Below, piece by piece: positions 42,246 to 50,766 of a DNA stretch of 64,000 nucleotides; within the stretch, counting starts at the first letter, position 1; each line of letters opens with the position of its first letter. Position numbers and translations under genes: made by a program. The notes below the pieces were generated by a model that searched no databases, was not told the DNA's origin, and saw nothing but the letters and a program-made list of their open reading frames with translations. Source of the DNA: Marinococcus luteus_A (GTDB taxonomy: Bacteria > Bacillota > Bacilli > Bacillales > Marinococcaceae); contig NZ_JAXRUV010000006.1 of NCBI RefSeq assembly GCF_034497705.1, positions 140,708-204,707 on the forward strand, in the 5' to 3' direction.

Positions 42246-43447
42246 ACATTAACACCTTTCTTGTTAACTGCACTTTGTACTTTGGTAGGCAGACCCCACA
42301 GCTGAATGAATCCGACAGCTGCATTATGATCAAATTCGTCGTGTGTTGAGTAGGTAGCCAGATTTTCATTGTACAAGGAGTAGTCTGATTTTCTTCCTTC
42401 AATGATAGCATGGCCTTTAAATAATTTCACCCGTACAATACCTGTCACGTTGGTCTGTGTTTCTTTCAAAAACGCTTCAAGTGCCGGCCGTACCTGGGAG
42501 AACCAAAGTCCTTCATAAATCACTTCACTCAATTTTTTCTCAATAACCGGCTTAAAGTGCGCTACTTCTTTGGAAAGCGTCAGATCTTCAAGCTCTTTGT
42601 GCGCCTGAATCAGCGTCATAGCTGCCGGGCACTCATAAATTTCTCTTGATTTAATTCCAACCATTCTGTTTTCCACGTGATCAATTCTGCCAACGCCATG
42701 CTTACCGGCAACGTCGTTTAATTCCAAAATCAAATCCTGCAGTTCATAGGCCTGGCCGTTAAGTGCCACCGGCTTGCCCTGCTTGAATTCAATTTCGACG
42801 ATATCTGCTTCGTCCGGCGTTTTTTCGAGCGGATTCGTCAAATCATACGCGCCTTCCGGCGGTGTAGCCCATGGATCCTCAAGAACACCGCACTCGTTGC
42901 TTCTGCCCCAGAGATTCTGGTCGACAGAATATGGATTATCGAGGTTGACTGGAACGGGAACATCATTTTCTTTTGCATAAGCGATTTCTTCATCTCTCGA
43001 CCATCCCCACTCCCGTACAGGTGCGAGTACTTCGAGATCCGGATTAAGAGCCTGAATGCTCACTTCAAATCTTACCTGGTCGTTTCCTTTACCAGTGCAG
43101 CCGTGTGCTACCGCGTCGGCATTTGTCTGCTCAGCAATTTCCACAAGCTTCTTTGAAATCAACGGCCGTGACAACGCGGACACGAGCGGATATTTTTGTT
43201 CATACATCGTATGTGCCTGAAGGGCCGGAAGTACGAAATCCTCGGCAAATTCTTTCTTTGCATCTACCGTATACGACTGTACTGCCCCTACTTCCAGTGC
43301 TTTATTTTTTACAAACTCCAGATCTTTTCCTTCACCTACGTCAAGTCCTACCGCCACCACTTCGTACCCTTGACTGCTCAACCACTTAATTGCTACTGAT
43401 GTGTCCAGCCCGCCTGAATAAGCGAGAACTACTTTTTTGTCTGCCAT
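42242..43447 (-). CDS. argG: Argininosuccinate synthase
   Basis: ArgG (401 residues) joins citrulline and aspartate with ATP. The N-terminal PP-loop VVLAYSGGLDTSVAIKWL (residues 5-22) is followed by AVAHGCTGKGNDQVRFE, the citrulline-site REWGWSRDEEIAYAK and NLWGRSNECGVLEDPW. It has GGAGGG close upstream of the ATG and its own promoter about 125 bases before the start. The moaB gene found upstream of argG in B. subtilis is absent. Confidence 0.98.
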   Translation of the reverse strand: MADKKVVLAYSGGLDTSVAIKWLSSQGYEVVAVGLDVGEGKDLEFVKNKALEVGAVQSYTVDAKKEFAEDFVLPALQAHTMYEQKYPLVSALSRPLISKKLVEIAEQTNADAVAHGCTGKGNDQVRFEVSIQALNPDLEVLAPVREWGWSRDEEIAYAKENDVPVPVNLDNPYSVDQNLWGRSNECGVLEDPWATPPEGAYDLTNPLEKTPDEADIVEIEFKQGKPVALNGQAYELQDLILELNDVAGKHGVGRIDHVENRMVGIKSREIYECPAAMTLIQAHKELEDLTLSKEVAHFKPVIEKKLSEVIYEGLWFSQVRPALEAFLKETQTNVTGIVRVKLFKGHAIIEGRKSDYSLYNENLATYSTHDEFDHNAAVGFIQLWGLPTKVQSAVNKKGVNV

Positions 43448-43571
43448 TCTTATTTCCCTCCAGATTATAATTGAATATTCATGCTTGATTAATTATTTTT
43501 ATACATCGTTTTGAAAAAATTAAAAGGACCATCGCCTTTATTTATGATTACTGTATTCAACTTCTTTCATT

Positions 43572-43600
43572 ACTTTAACAAGCCCGCAAAGAATTTGCAA
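43572..43600 (-). promoter_or_regulatory. Sigma-A promoter for argGH
   Basis: Minus-strand TTGCAA (43595-43600), 17 bases, TAAAGT (43572-43577) with TGT before the -10. The remaining 337-base gap holds AT-rich sequence with ARG-box-like half sites (TGAATATTCA near 43470-43480) but no full match. Confidence 0.7.
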
Positions 43601-43750
43601 CCGGAAAATACAATTTTTTAGTATAAAAATTTATTTTTTTGATATTTTATGCGTTATCTGCCCTATATCATGCATTCCGGTGTATGTGCATGCACGAATC
43701 ATAATCAGTGTTGAATGTTTTTGCTAAGCAGCCGGAGGCATACACAAATA

Positions 43751-43780
43751 AGCAGAGACGCCTGCACGGGCTTCTCTGCT
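43751..43780 (-). terminator. Terminator after the Lon-like protease gene
   Basis: AGCAGAGAAGCC...GGCGTCTCTGCT followed by TATTTGTG on the minus strand. The U tract is short, so efficiency may be low. Confidence 0.7.
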
Positions 43781-43784
43781 GCAT

Positions 43785-46163
43785 TTATTCCTGATGTTTT
43801 TCTGCCATTTCCATTAACCGCTGCTGAACATTACCGTAAACAGTATTAGAAGCGTAAAATCCATTTTCCCCTACCTCACCGGCATGTTCACTCATTAGTA
43901 TTTCCATGCCTTCCTTTACAGTATCCACCGCCCAAATGTGGAAATCACCGGCCTCCACTGACCGCCTGATTTCATTTCGAAGCATTAAATGCTTAATGTT
44001 CTGCGTCGGTATAATTACCCCCTGGGTTTTTGTGAGGCCCTGTTTCTTACATACATAATAAAAGCCTTCAATTTTTTCATTCACTTCTCCAATCGCCTGA
44101 ACATCACCAAACTGATTAACAGCCCCGGTCACAGCAATGTCCTGACGGAGCGGCACTTCTGCCAGAGAAGAAAGGAGCGCATAAAGCTCCGTGCTTGAAG
44201 CACTGTCACCGTCCACTAAATGATAGGATTGTTCGAAGGTGATGCTTGCCGCAAGCGGGAGAGGCCGGTCACTTGCAAATTCTGCCTGCAGATAGCTGGT
44301 CAGTGTATGAAGGCCCTTCGTATGAAAAGCTCCGGTAAGCTGCGATTCCCTGTCGATATTAACGATACCACCGCTGCCGGCATATGTACGCGCCGTGACA
44401 CGGGTCGGATAACCAAATGAATAATCTCCTGTATGAGCTACCACCAGCGCATTGATCTGGCCAATTTTTTCTCCGTTCGTTGCGATATTGATTGTTCTGT
44501 CTTCAATTGCTTCATGAATGGCCGCTTCCGGTTGAGCCGAGCGGTAATTTGTTTCTTTCAAGGCAGCGTGCACGTGCTCTTGTTCAATTATGGCTGATTG
44601 TTCCTGCGCCGCCCAATAATCTGCTTCAATTAATAAAGATGTCACTTCGTGAAATTTAACGGAAAGCTTACGCTGGTGACCTGCTTCCCTCGTGCTGTAG
44701 TCAATAAGCCTTGCTACTGCTTCGGATGTCAGAGGACGCAGCCGTTTATTATCACAAAAGCAGGCCAGGAAAGTCGCGTATTGCCATATATTTTCTTTTG
44801 TCCGCTCCATGGTGGTAGTAAAATCCACCTTCACTTTAAAAAGCTTACGGAAGGTTTCATCTTCTTTTTGCAGTTTCTGGTATAAAGCATTCGTGCCGAC
44901 AAGAAGCACTTTCGCCTGGAAGGGCACAGGCTCCGGCTCGAGATAAGTACTGGCAAATATATCAGAATCCTCATAAGGCGTCTCAAGCCGGATGTAGCCC
45001 AGCCGCATGGCTCTTTTTAATGCTTTCCACGCAAATGGATGCGATATCAGTTCTGCGGCATGAAGGATTAAAAATCCGCCATTTGCCCGGTGAAGAGCAC
45101 CGCCTCTGATGTGGGAGAAATCCGTCGGCGAACCGCCATTGCGGCCAATTTCGACCTTTCCAAACAGGTTGACGTATGTCGGATGGGACTCATAAATGAC
45201 AGGCGCGCCCGAATTACCGCTGTTATTCACCAAAATATTAATTTCATAACGGCGGAACGAAAAGTTCGACACAGCCGGACGCCCTTCCTGTGTTTCTTTT
45301 TCAGGCAGGAATTCCTGCCAGTGCTGAATAACATCCTTTTCCATGTCCGACAGAAATTTATGTAAGCCTTCATTGATATATTCATCTTTTAAAGTCGAAA
45401 TAAAGCCCTGGATGGATGTTTGAACCATCTGCTCATCGGCTTCCCTGAGCTGGCGCCTTAAAATACGTTTAGCCACCTGCTGTTGTCTCAAAAAGTCGTT
45501 CACCTGTCTGGTAATCGCCTGAGACTCCTCCATAATATAATCCTGCCGTATTTTTGAAAGTTCGTTATAGCTTTCATCGCTGTGCGGTTCTCCGTCTTCT
45601 TTAAGAGGCACCGCCACGATGTCTTCTTCTGTTTTTTCAAGAGCAAACCCCTTTGCCGCGGCTTCCTCTTCAAGCTTTTCCCAATGATCATTAATCACTT
45701 TTTCATGCTTTTCCGCCATAGATACTTTTTTCCGCTCAAAGGACTTACTGCGAAGTGTCGCAGCAATCTCTTCCTGCAGATCCTCAATCAATTCTTTAAT
45801 ATCTTTAGCAAACGGCTCAGCCATGCCGGCGGGGATGCTCATCACCCTCGGCCGCCGGGGATCTTCAAAAGAATATGTATAAATCCAGTCAGCCGGCACC
45901 TGCCTTTTTTCTGCTGCTTCCTTTGCTTTTCTTCGGGCATATGTCGTTTTCCCAAGCCCGCTTGCTCCGGTTAAAAACATATGATAATTTTCATCCTGAA
46001 TCTCTAAACCCATCTCCATAGCTTTCACTGCACGCTCTTGTCCAATCATTCCCTGAGTTCTATCTGTTAATTCTTTCGTTGTGTGAAAGGAAAACATGCG
46101 CGGATCGCAGCGCTCCGCTAATGCTGAGACAGGAAGTTTGCAGCGCATTTCGGCTGTTTGCAT
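43785..46163 (-). CDS. Lon-family ATP-dependent protease, AAA_32 type
   Basis: The 792-residue protein joins a divergent AAA+ ATPase to a C-terminal Lon (S16) protease domain, like E. coli YcbZ and related 'Lon-related' proteases, not classical LonA or LonB. Walker A is FLTGASGLGKTTYARRKA (about 63-80). A long helical insertion (about 130-330) replaces the usual middle. GGALHRANGGFLILHAAELI is the family's Walker B region. The catalytic dyad is Ser654 in VDGDSASSTELY and Lys697 in GEVNEKIEGFY, 43 residues apart as in Lon. The ATG at 46161-46163 has AGGGAG eight bases upstream. Substrates are unknown. Confidence 0.87.
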   Translation of the reverse strand: MQTAEMRCKLPVSALAERCDPRMFSFHTTKELTDRTQGMIGQERAVKAMEMGLEIQDENYHMFLTGASGLGKTTYARRKAKEAAEKRQVPADWIYTYSFEDPRRPRVMSIPAGMAEPFAKDIKELIEDLQEEIAATLRSKSFERKKVSMAEKHEKVINDHWEKLEEEAAAKGFALEKTEEDIVAVPLKEDGEPHSDESYNELSKIRQDYIMEESQAITRQVNDFLRQQQVAKRILRRQLREADEQMVQTSIQGFISTLKDEYINEGLHKFLSDMEKDVIQHWQEFLPEKETQEGRPAVSNFSFRRYEINILVNNSGNSGAPVIYESHPTYVNLFGKVEIGRNGGSPTDFSHIRGGALHRANGGFLILHAAELISHPFAWKALKRAMRLGYIRLETPYEDSDIFASTYLEPEPVPFQAKVLLVGTNALYQKLQKEDETFRKLFKVKVDFTTTMERTKENIWQYATFLACFCDNKRLRPLTSEAVARLIDYSTREAGHQRKLSVKFHEVTSLLIEADYWAAQEQSAIIEQEHVHAALKETNYRSAQPEAAIHEAIEDRTINIATNGEKIGQINALVVAHTGDYSFGYPTRVTARTYAGSGGIVNIDRESQLTGAFHTKGLHTLTSYLQAEFASDRPLPLAASITFEQSYHLVDGDSASSTELYALLSSLAEVPLRQDIAVTGAVNQFGDVQAIGEVNEKIEGFYYVCKKQGLTKTQGVIIPTQNIKHLMLRNEIRRSVEAGDFHIWAVDTVKEGMEILMSEHAGEVGENGFYASNTVYGNVQQRLMEMAEKHQE

Positions 46164-46243
46164 AAATCTGTCTCCCTTCAAAGTACTGTTACTCCTTCTT
46201 TCCCATTATCCAGAGAATATATGCAGAAATATCATATATTTTG

Positions 46244-46275
46244 TAAAAAACTCCTGCTTCATCGAAACAGGAGTT
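46244..46275 (-). terminator. Terminator after ackA
   Basis: AACTCCTG-TTTCGATGAAG-CAGGAGTT followed by TTTTAC on the minus strand, ten bases after the ackA stop. Confidence 0.9.
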
Positions 46276-46284
46276 GAGTCTGAC

Positions 46285-47478
46285 TTATTGAGCCTGGCCG
46301 AGCCGGACTGTGTCACGGGCAATCATTACTTCTTCATCAGTAGGAACCACTGCGACAGCCACACGGGAGTCATCTGTATGAATAAAAGCCTCTCCCGAAG
46401 CCTCATCGTTTTTCTCTTTATCAATTTGAATACCCATAAATTCAAGGCCTTCCATTACTTTTTCACGGACCAGAGCACTATTTTCCCCTACACCGGCAGT
46501 AAATATAACTGCATCGACGCCGTTCATACTGGCTGCATAGGTGCCAATATATTTATGCATCCGCGTCAAATATATATCAAGCGCTGTCTGGGCTCTTTCA
46601 TTACCTTCCCCTGCCTGCTGAACGACATCGCGGAAATCACTGGATGCTCCGCTTACGCCAAGTAGGCCGCTCTTTTTATTCAGTGTATCAATAACTTCGG
46701 CAGCTGTCTGACCGGTTTTTTCCATTAAATACGGGATCAGTGCCGGATCAATGTTGCCGGATCGTGTACCCATCATTACGCCTGCAAGCGGCGTGAAGCC
46801 CATCGATGTATCGACGGAAGCGCCGTGGTCCACCGCCGTGATGCTGGCACCGTTGCCGATATGGCAGGAAATGATTTTCAAGTCATTTTCCGGACGATCC
46901 ATTAACTCTGTCATCCGCTGACTTACATATTTATGGGAAGTTCCGTGAAAGCCGTATTTACGCACACCATACTTTTCGTAGTATTCATACGGAACACCGT
47001 ATAAATACTTTTCTTTTGGGATCGACTGGTGAAACGCTGTGTCAAACACTGCTACAGATGGAACATTCGGGAGAATATCACGAAACGCTTTAATGCCAAC
47101 AATGTTAGCGGGATTATGAAGCGGAGCAAGCTCGCTTACATTTTCGAGTTCGCTGAGTACCTGGTCTGTAATTAAAACAGAATCTGAAAATGTTTCGCCA
47201 CCGTGAACTACCCGGTGGCCCACTCCTTCAATGTCATTAACATCGGTAATGACATTATACTTTTTTAATGAATCCAACAGGGCTTTTACAGCTTCTTCGT
47301 GGTTTTGCAGCGAAGGATATTCCGTTTTCTTTTCTCCCTGTACCTCTACGGTAATAAAAGGAGTCTCCAGACCGATCCGTTCCACGACCCCTTTAGTGAT
47401 AATTGTTTCTTCAGGCATTTGCAGCAGTTGGAATTTCAGCGAGGAGCTCCCCGCATTAATAGCAATAATGGTAGACAT
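46285..47478 (-). CDS. ackA: Acetate kinase
   Basis: AckA (397 residues) interconverts acetyl phosphate plus ADP and acetate plus ATP in overflow metabolism. It begins MSTIIAINAGSSSLKFQLLQ (the acetate kinase signature 1) and shows GHRVVHGGETF, AVFDTAFHQSIP, YGFHGTSHKYVSQRM, CHIGNGASITAV and TAGVGENSALVREK. It lies 29 bases downstream of ytxK with no terminator between, so the two are cotranscribed, as in B. subtilis. Confidence 0.98.
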   Translation of the reverse strand: MSTIIAINAGSSSLKFQLLQMPEETIITKGVVERIGLETPFITVEVQGEKKTEYPSLQNHEEAVKALLDSLKKYNVITDVNDIEGVGHRVVHGGETFSDSVLITDQVLSELENVSELAPLHNPANIVGIKAFRDILPNVPSVAVFDTAFHQSIPKEKYLYGVPYEYYEKYGVRKYGFHGTSHKYVSQRMTELMDRPENDLKIISCHIGNGASITAVDHGASVDTSMGFTPLAGVMMGTRSGNIDPALIPYLMEKTGQTAAEVIDTLNKKSGLLGVSGASSDFRDVVQQAGEGNERAQTALDIYLTRMHKYIGTYAASMNGVDAVIFTAGVGENSALVREKVMEGLEFMGIQIDKEKNDEASGEAFIHTDDSRVAVAVVPTDEEVMIARDTVRLGQAQ

Positions 47479-47507
47479 TCTTTCTCCACTCCTAATAATT
47501 ACTCTCT

Positions 47508-48506
47508 TTATTTATTGATAAACCCTTCTTGCACAAACCAGTCGTTGATCCGCTTCATCATATCCTGGAGTGCTTCCTGACGGCTGAATGATGGCAGCTC
47601 TGCCAATAGCGCCTGCCCCGGCTGTTTTACATCAGGGCTTTTCTTTTGAAGCATCCATATGCTTTTCGATGCTTCTTTGGCCTGAAACATTGTTTCCGGC
47701 AGCTGAAGAAGACCGAGCGTATGCGCATGTCTTTTTACATAGGCCTGAAGCTCCGCTGCTCTTTCATCCTCAAACAGGTTGTTTGGAATGAGAAGCACCA
47801 TAAAACCACCCGGCTTCAGCCGGTTCATCATACCCTCCACAAGCAGGTGATGCACATAGGATTTTCCGTCCGTGCTTCCGAGCTGGTACAATTCGGCGAT
47901 TTGATTTTTCGGATAATAGCCGACCGGAAGATCGCTCATGACCACATCCGGATTCGGTGCACCAAATTGTTCAATACTGTCCTGATGAAACAGCTGGACA
48001 GCATGCTCCTGCAGATTCGCCAGCGTGTAGGCAATTTTAATTAACGTTTCGTCAACCTCCGAACCGTACGCCTCAATATTTTTTTCTGACAGCTGGTTTA
48101 ATACGGCTGATAACAGATTACCCGTTCCTACAGCCGGATCCGCAATAACAAATTCATTACGGCCATTCATCAGCTTGTCTACTAAATAACCCATGAAAAT
48201 AGCAACAGCGTCCGGTGTAATAGCATGGTGCTGCTGCACGGACTGCTTCATTCCTTTAATCAGGGCGAGCTGAAACGCTTTGCGAATATCCTCCTGCTCC
48301 ATCGCTTCAGGCATTTTCTTTTCCAGGCTTTGCTCCAAACGGTCTTTTTCTTCTGCAGATATGCGCTGCACCACCGTCCCCTGAAAGATATCCTCCCCGG
48401 CTTCGGCTATCGCTTCCAAATACGTTATACTCAGTTCCTGCTGTATCGTTTTCGTAAGGTCATCCAGCAATTCAAAAAGCTGTTCAACCGGTGTCGTTTC
48501 GTCCAT
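47508..48506 (-). CDS. ytxK: Class I methyltransferase-like protein YtxK
   Basis: The 332-residue protein has an N-terminal helical part and an N6-adenine-type SAM methyltransferase fold: motif I VIADPAVGTGNLLSAVLNQL (about 120-139), an acidic residue after strand 2 in AYGSEVDETL, and motif IV as SDLPVGYYPKN instead of the NPPY expected for a DNA adenine methylase. Activity as a DNA methylase is therefore doubtful, and the substrate is unknown. The ATG at 48504-48506 has GGAGGG nine bases upstream; an earlier ATG 14 codons away lacks support. Confidence 0.85.
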   Translation of the reverse strand: MDETTPVEQLFELLDDLTKTIQQELSITYLEAIAEAGEDIFQGTVVQRISAEEKDRLEQSLEKKMPEAMEQEDIRKAFQLALIKGMKQSVQQHHAITPDAVAIFMGYLVDKLMNGRNEFVIADPAVGTGNLLSAVLNQLSEKNIEAYGSEVDETLIKIAYTLANLQEHAVQLFHQDSIEQFGAPNPDVVMSDLPVGYYPKNQIAELYQLGSTDGKSYVHHLLVEGMMNRLKPGGFMVLLIPNNLFEDERAAELQAYVKRHAHTLGLLQLPETMFQAKEASKSIWMLQKKSPDVKQPGQALLAELPSFSRQEALQDMMKRINDWFVQEGFINK

Positions 48507-48634
48507 GACACGCCCTCCTTCTGCAGCGTAATGCTTCACCACTCTCACTTTACAATACGCCAGTATAGCAGATGTGCCCTTTAAAGAGAAGTAATGAAAA
48601 CGGAAAAAACCCGATTACTCTTCAGGCCTGCACA

Positions 48635-48667
48635 CACAATAAATGACGCCTTTGCAGGCGCCATTTT
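48635..48667 (-). terminator. Probable terminator after tpx
   Basis: ATGGCGCCTGCAAAGGCGTCAT followed by TTATTGTG on the minus strand. The stem is short and the U tract interrupted. Confidence 0.6.
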
Positions 48668-48672
48668 ATTCA

Positions 48673-49173
48673 TTAGTTTGTATTGTTGGCTGCGTTAATT
48701 GCCGCCTCATAATCTGGATGGTTCGTCCCTTCTGAAACAATTTCCTTATAGGAAACTTCCCCTTCACTGTCCACTACGATCACCGAACGGGCAAGCAGTC
48801 TCATTTCATCCATTACCAGACCAAACTGTTCGCCAAAGTCCAGGTCTTTATGGTCGGAAAGTACTCGGACATTTTCAATTCCTTCTGCTGCACACCAGCG
48901 CCGCTGTGCAAAAGGAAGATCGCAGCTGATAGTCCATACTTCCACATTTTCAAGCGAAGCAGCTTCTTCGTTGAATTTCCTTGTCTGCTGTGAGCAAACA
49001 CCTGTATCAATGGATGGTACTACGCTGATTAACCTTACTTTCCCTGAGGCATCACTTAACGATACCGGACTCATATCATTGGCAAGCACAGTGAAATCGG
49101 GAGCGTATTCTCCGACTTCGACTTTGTCTCCCACGAGTGTCACGGGCTTTTCTTTAAATGTTACTGCTGTCAT
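48673..49173 (-). CDS. tpx: Thiol peroxidase Tpx
   Basis: Tpx (166 residues) is an atypical 2-Cys peroxiredoxin that reduces hydroperoxides with thioredoxin. The peroxidatic cysteine is in VVPSIDTGVCSQQTRKFNEE (about residue 60) and the resolving cysteine in SCDLPFAQRRWCAAEGIENV (about 94). The start MTAVTFKEKPVTLVGDKVEV is typical. It has a good GGAGG site and follows the RDD protein gene by 31 bases. Confidence 0.97.
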   Translation of the reverse strand: MTAVTFKEKPVTLVGDKVEVGEYAPDFTVLANDMSPVSLSDASGKVRLISVVPSIDTGVCSQQTRKFNEEAASLENVEVWTISCDLPFAQRRWCAAEGIENVRVLSDHKDLDFGEQFGLVMDEMRLLARSVIVVDSEGEVSYKEIVSEGTNHPDYEAAINAANNTN

Positions 49174-49204
49174 TTTACTCCTCCTTCACTTTTTCTTCCG
49201 GGCA

Positions 49205-49762
49205 TCATTTTCTTGTATGAATGACCCTCGTATCCGCAATCATATCATGAATACCAGCCTTCTGTGGTGTGAAGGCTACTACGATATACGCCAGATTTGT
49301 AATAACCAAACTGCGGTAGGCAAACCGGAGAACGATTTCCCTGAAAATGATATCGGACCATTTTAGTTTTTCCCGGTTCACCCGGACTACTCTCAAACCG
49401 AAAATCATTTTACCAAGCGTCTGGCCGTAAAATTTTGTCATCAGCACAAAATATCCGTAGGTGATTACTGCGTTAAACACAGCATACAATGTGATGAATC
49501 CCCAGATTTCTCCTTGCCCCGTAAAATAGAAAGGAGAAAGAAGAAGTCCGTTTAAGGAAAAAAGTATAATCAAATCGGTAAGGTAGGCCCAAAAGCGCAT
49601 CCAAAACCCTGCGAATAATTCTTCCTTCGTTTCATTTCTTCCCTTGGAATTCTGCTTATCTGCTGAGCCGGGCAGAGAGTCAGCATTTTTATTATTATTT
49701 TCCGGCACTGTTTGTTCCGTTCCCTGGGGGTCTTCCGGATAGCCGCCATGTGTGGTCATCAT
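49205..49762 (-). CDS. yteJ: RDD-family membrane protein (YteJ-like)
   Basis: The 185-residue protein has a polar, Asn/Glu-rich N-terminal tail (1-48), then the RDD domain: GFWMRFWAYLTDLIILFSLN with the Arg-Asp pattern, a second segment (about 88-108), and YGQTLGKMIFGLRVVRVNRE, ending with a third hydrophobic stretch and GIHDMIADTRVIHTRK. RDD proteins are of unknown or transport function. Two adjacent ATGs follow GGAGGGATA; the second (49757-49759) has the better spacing. It lies eight bases after sppA, likely in one operon. Confidence 0.87.
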   Translation of the reverse strand: MMTTHGGYPEDPQGTEQTVPENNNKNADSLPGSADKQNSKGRNETKEELFAGFWMRFWAYLTDLIILFSLNGLLLSPFYFTGQGEIWGFITLYAVFNAVITYGYFVLMTKFYGQTLGKMIFGLRVVRVNREKLKWSDIIFREIVLRFAYRSLVITNLAYIVVAFTPQKAGIHDMIADTRVIHTRK

Positions 49763-49770
49763 TATCCCTC

Positions 49771-50766
49771 CTATCCTTCATACAAATACATCGGCCGCGG
49801 ACTATCGCTTCCGACTGATTTCAGCAGTTCCTGAAGGCCCAGCAGTTCTTCATCGGAAATAAACATTCCTTGAACGCTATTTTGCAGTAGCGATTGCCAG
49901 CTAAAGCCGTCCGAAGTATAGCGTTCTACCGTGGCGTCTCCCAGGTCATGGTCTTCTTCCATCATTGCAATGGTGTCATCCGTAGTACCGAGTTCATCGA
50001 CCAATCCATTCTCTTCTGCCTGCTCGCCCGTATAAATACGGCCATCAGCTAAATCCCTTGCCTTGTCTTCACTAAACCCTCTTCCATCTATTACAACCTG
50101 CAGAAAATCTTCATACATGTCGTCGACGATTCCCTGCATAATCTCTTCCTCTTCCTCTGTCACTTCTTCCGTAGGCGAGCCCATGTCTTTAAACTCTCCG
50201 CTCGTTATGTTCACGCCTTCAATGCCCAGGTTTTCAGCCAGCTCGGAGTAGTTCAGGGAAGACATAATCACACCTATCGAACCGGTTATAGTCGCCGAAT
50301 GGGCGACAATTTTATCCGCCGGGGCCGCGAGGTAGTATCCGCCGGAAGCCGCCGTATTTCCCATTGAAACATACACAGGTTTATTTTCCTCCTCCTGCAC
50401 CTCGACGACGGCATCGTGGATTTCATCGCTTTCAACGACTCCTCCGCCCGGACTATTTACATTAATAATAATGCCGTCCACATCTGCGCTCGATCCGGCC
50501 TCTTCCAAGTTACTTAGAAACTCCTCATGGTTGTATCCTTCACCGGAAAAAGCACCGGATCCGCCCGAGGATTGTATTGTACCTTCCACATCAAGCATAG
50601 CTATTTGATTATCCGAAGACCCCTCTTTTACTACGTCCTCCTGATTCTGCTGATTTTGCGCCTGGTTTGAAACTGTACTCCACAAGGAAAAAGCTGTCTG
50701 AGCGCCAAGCGAAACGATAAGAAGCACCGCTGCCGCTAATAAAGCAAACCACCTTTTTGCATTCAT
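49771..50766 (-). CDS. sppA: Signal peptide peptidase SppA
   Basis: SppA (331 residues) is a membrane-anchored serine protease that degrades leftover signal peptides. An N-terminal anchor (about 5-27) is followed by an acidic linker, then the crotonase-like domain with NVNSPGGGVVESDEIHDAV, the catalytic Ser in SMGNTAASGGYYLAAPADKI (about residue 149) and the catalytic Lys in NITSGEFKDMGSPTEE (about 201). Its start overlaps the amidohydrolase stop by four bases. B. subtilis has yteJ next to sppA as here. Confidence 0.95.
   Translation of the reverse strand: MNAKRWFALLAAAVLLIVSLGAQTAFSLWSTVSNQAQNQQNQEDVVKEGSSDNQIAMLDVEGTIQSSGGSGAFSGEGYNHEEFLSNLEEAGSSADVDGIIINVNSPGGGVVESDEIHDAVVEVQEEENKPVYVSMGNTAASGGYYLAAPADKIVAHSATITGSIGVIMSSLNYSELAENLGIEGVNITSGEFKDMGSPTEEVTEEEEEIMQGIVDDMYEDFLQVVIDGRGFSEDKARDLADGRIYTGEQAEENGLVDELGTTDDTIAMMEEDHDLGDATVERYTSDGFSWQSLLQNSVQGMFISDEELLGLQELLKSVGSDSPRPMYLYEG

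Noticed and set aside
43460..43500. ARG box upstream of argG
   Set aside because: TGAATATTCA lacks the four-base spacer of a true ArgR/AhrC site, so only half-site resemblance is present.
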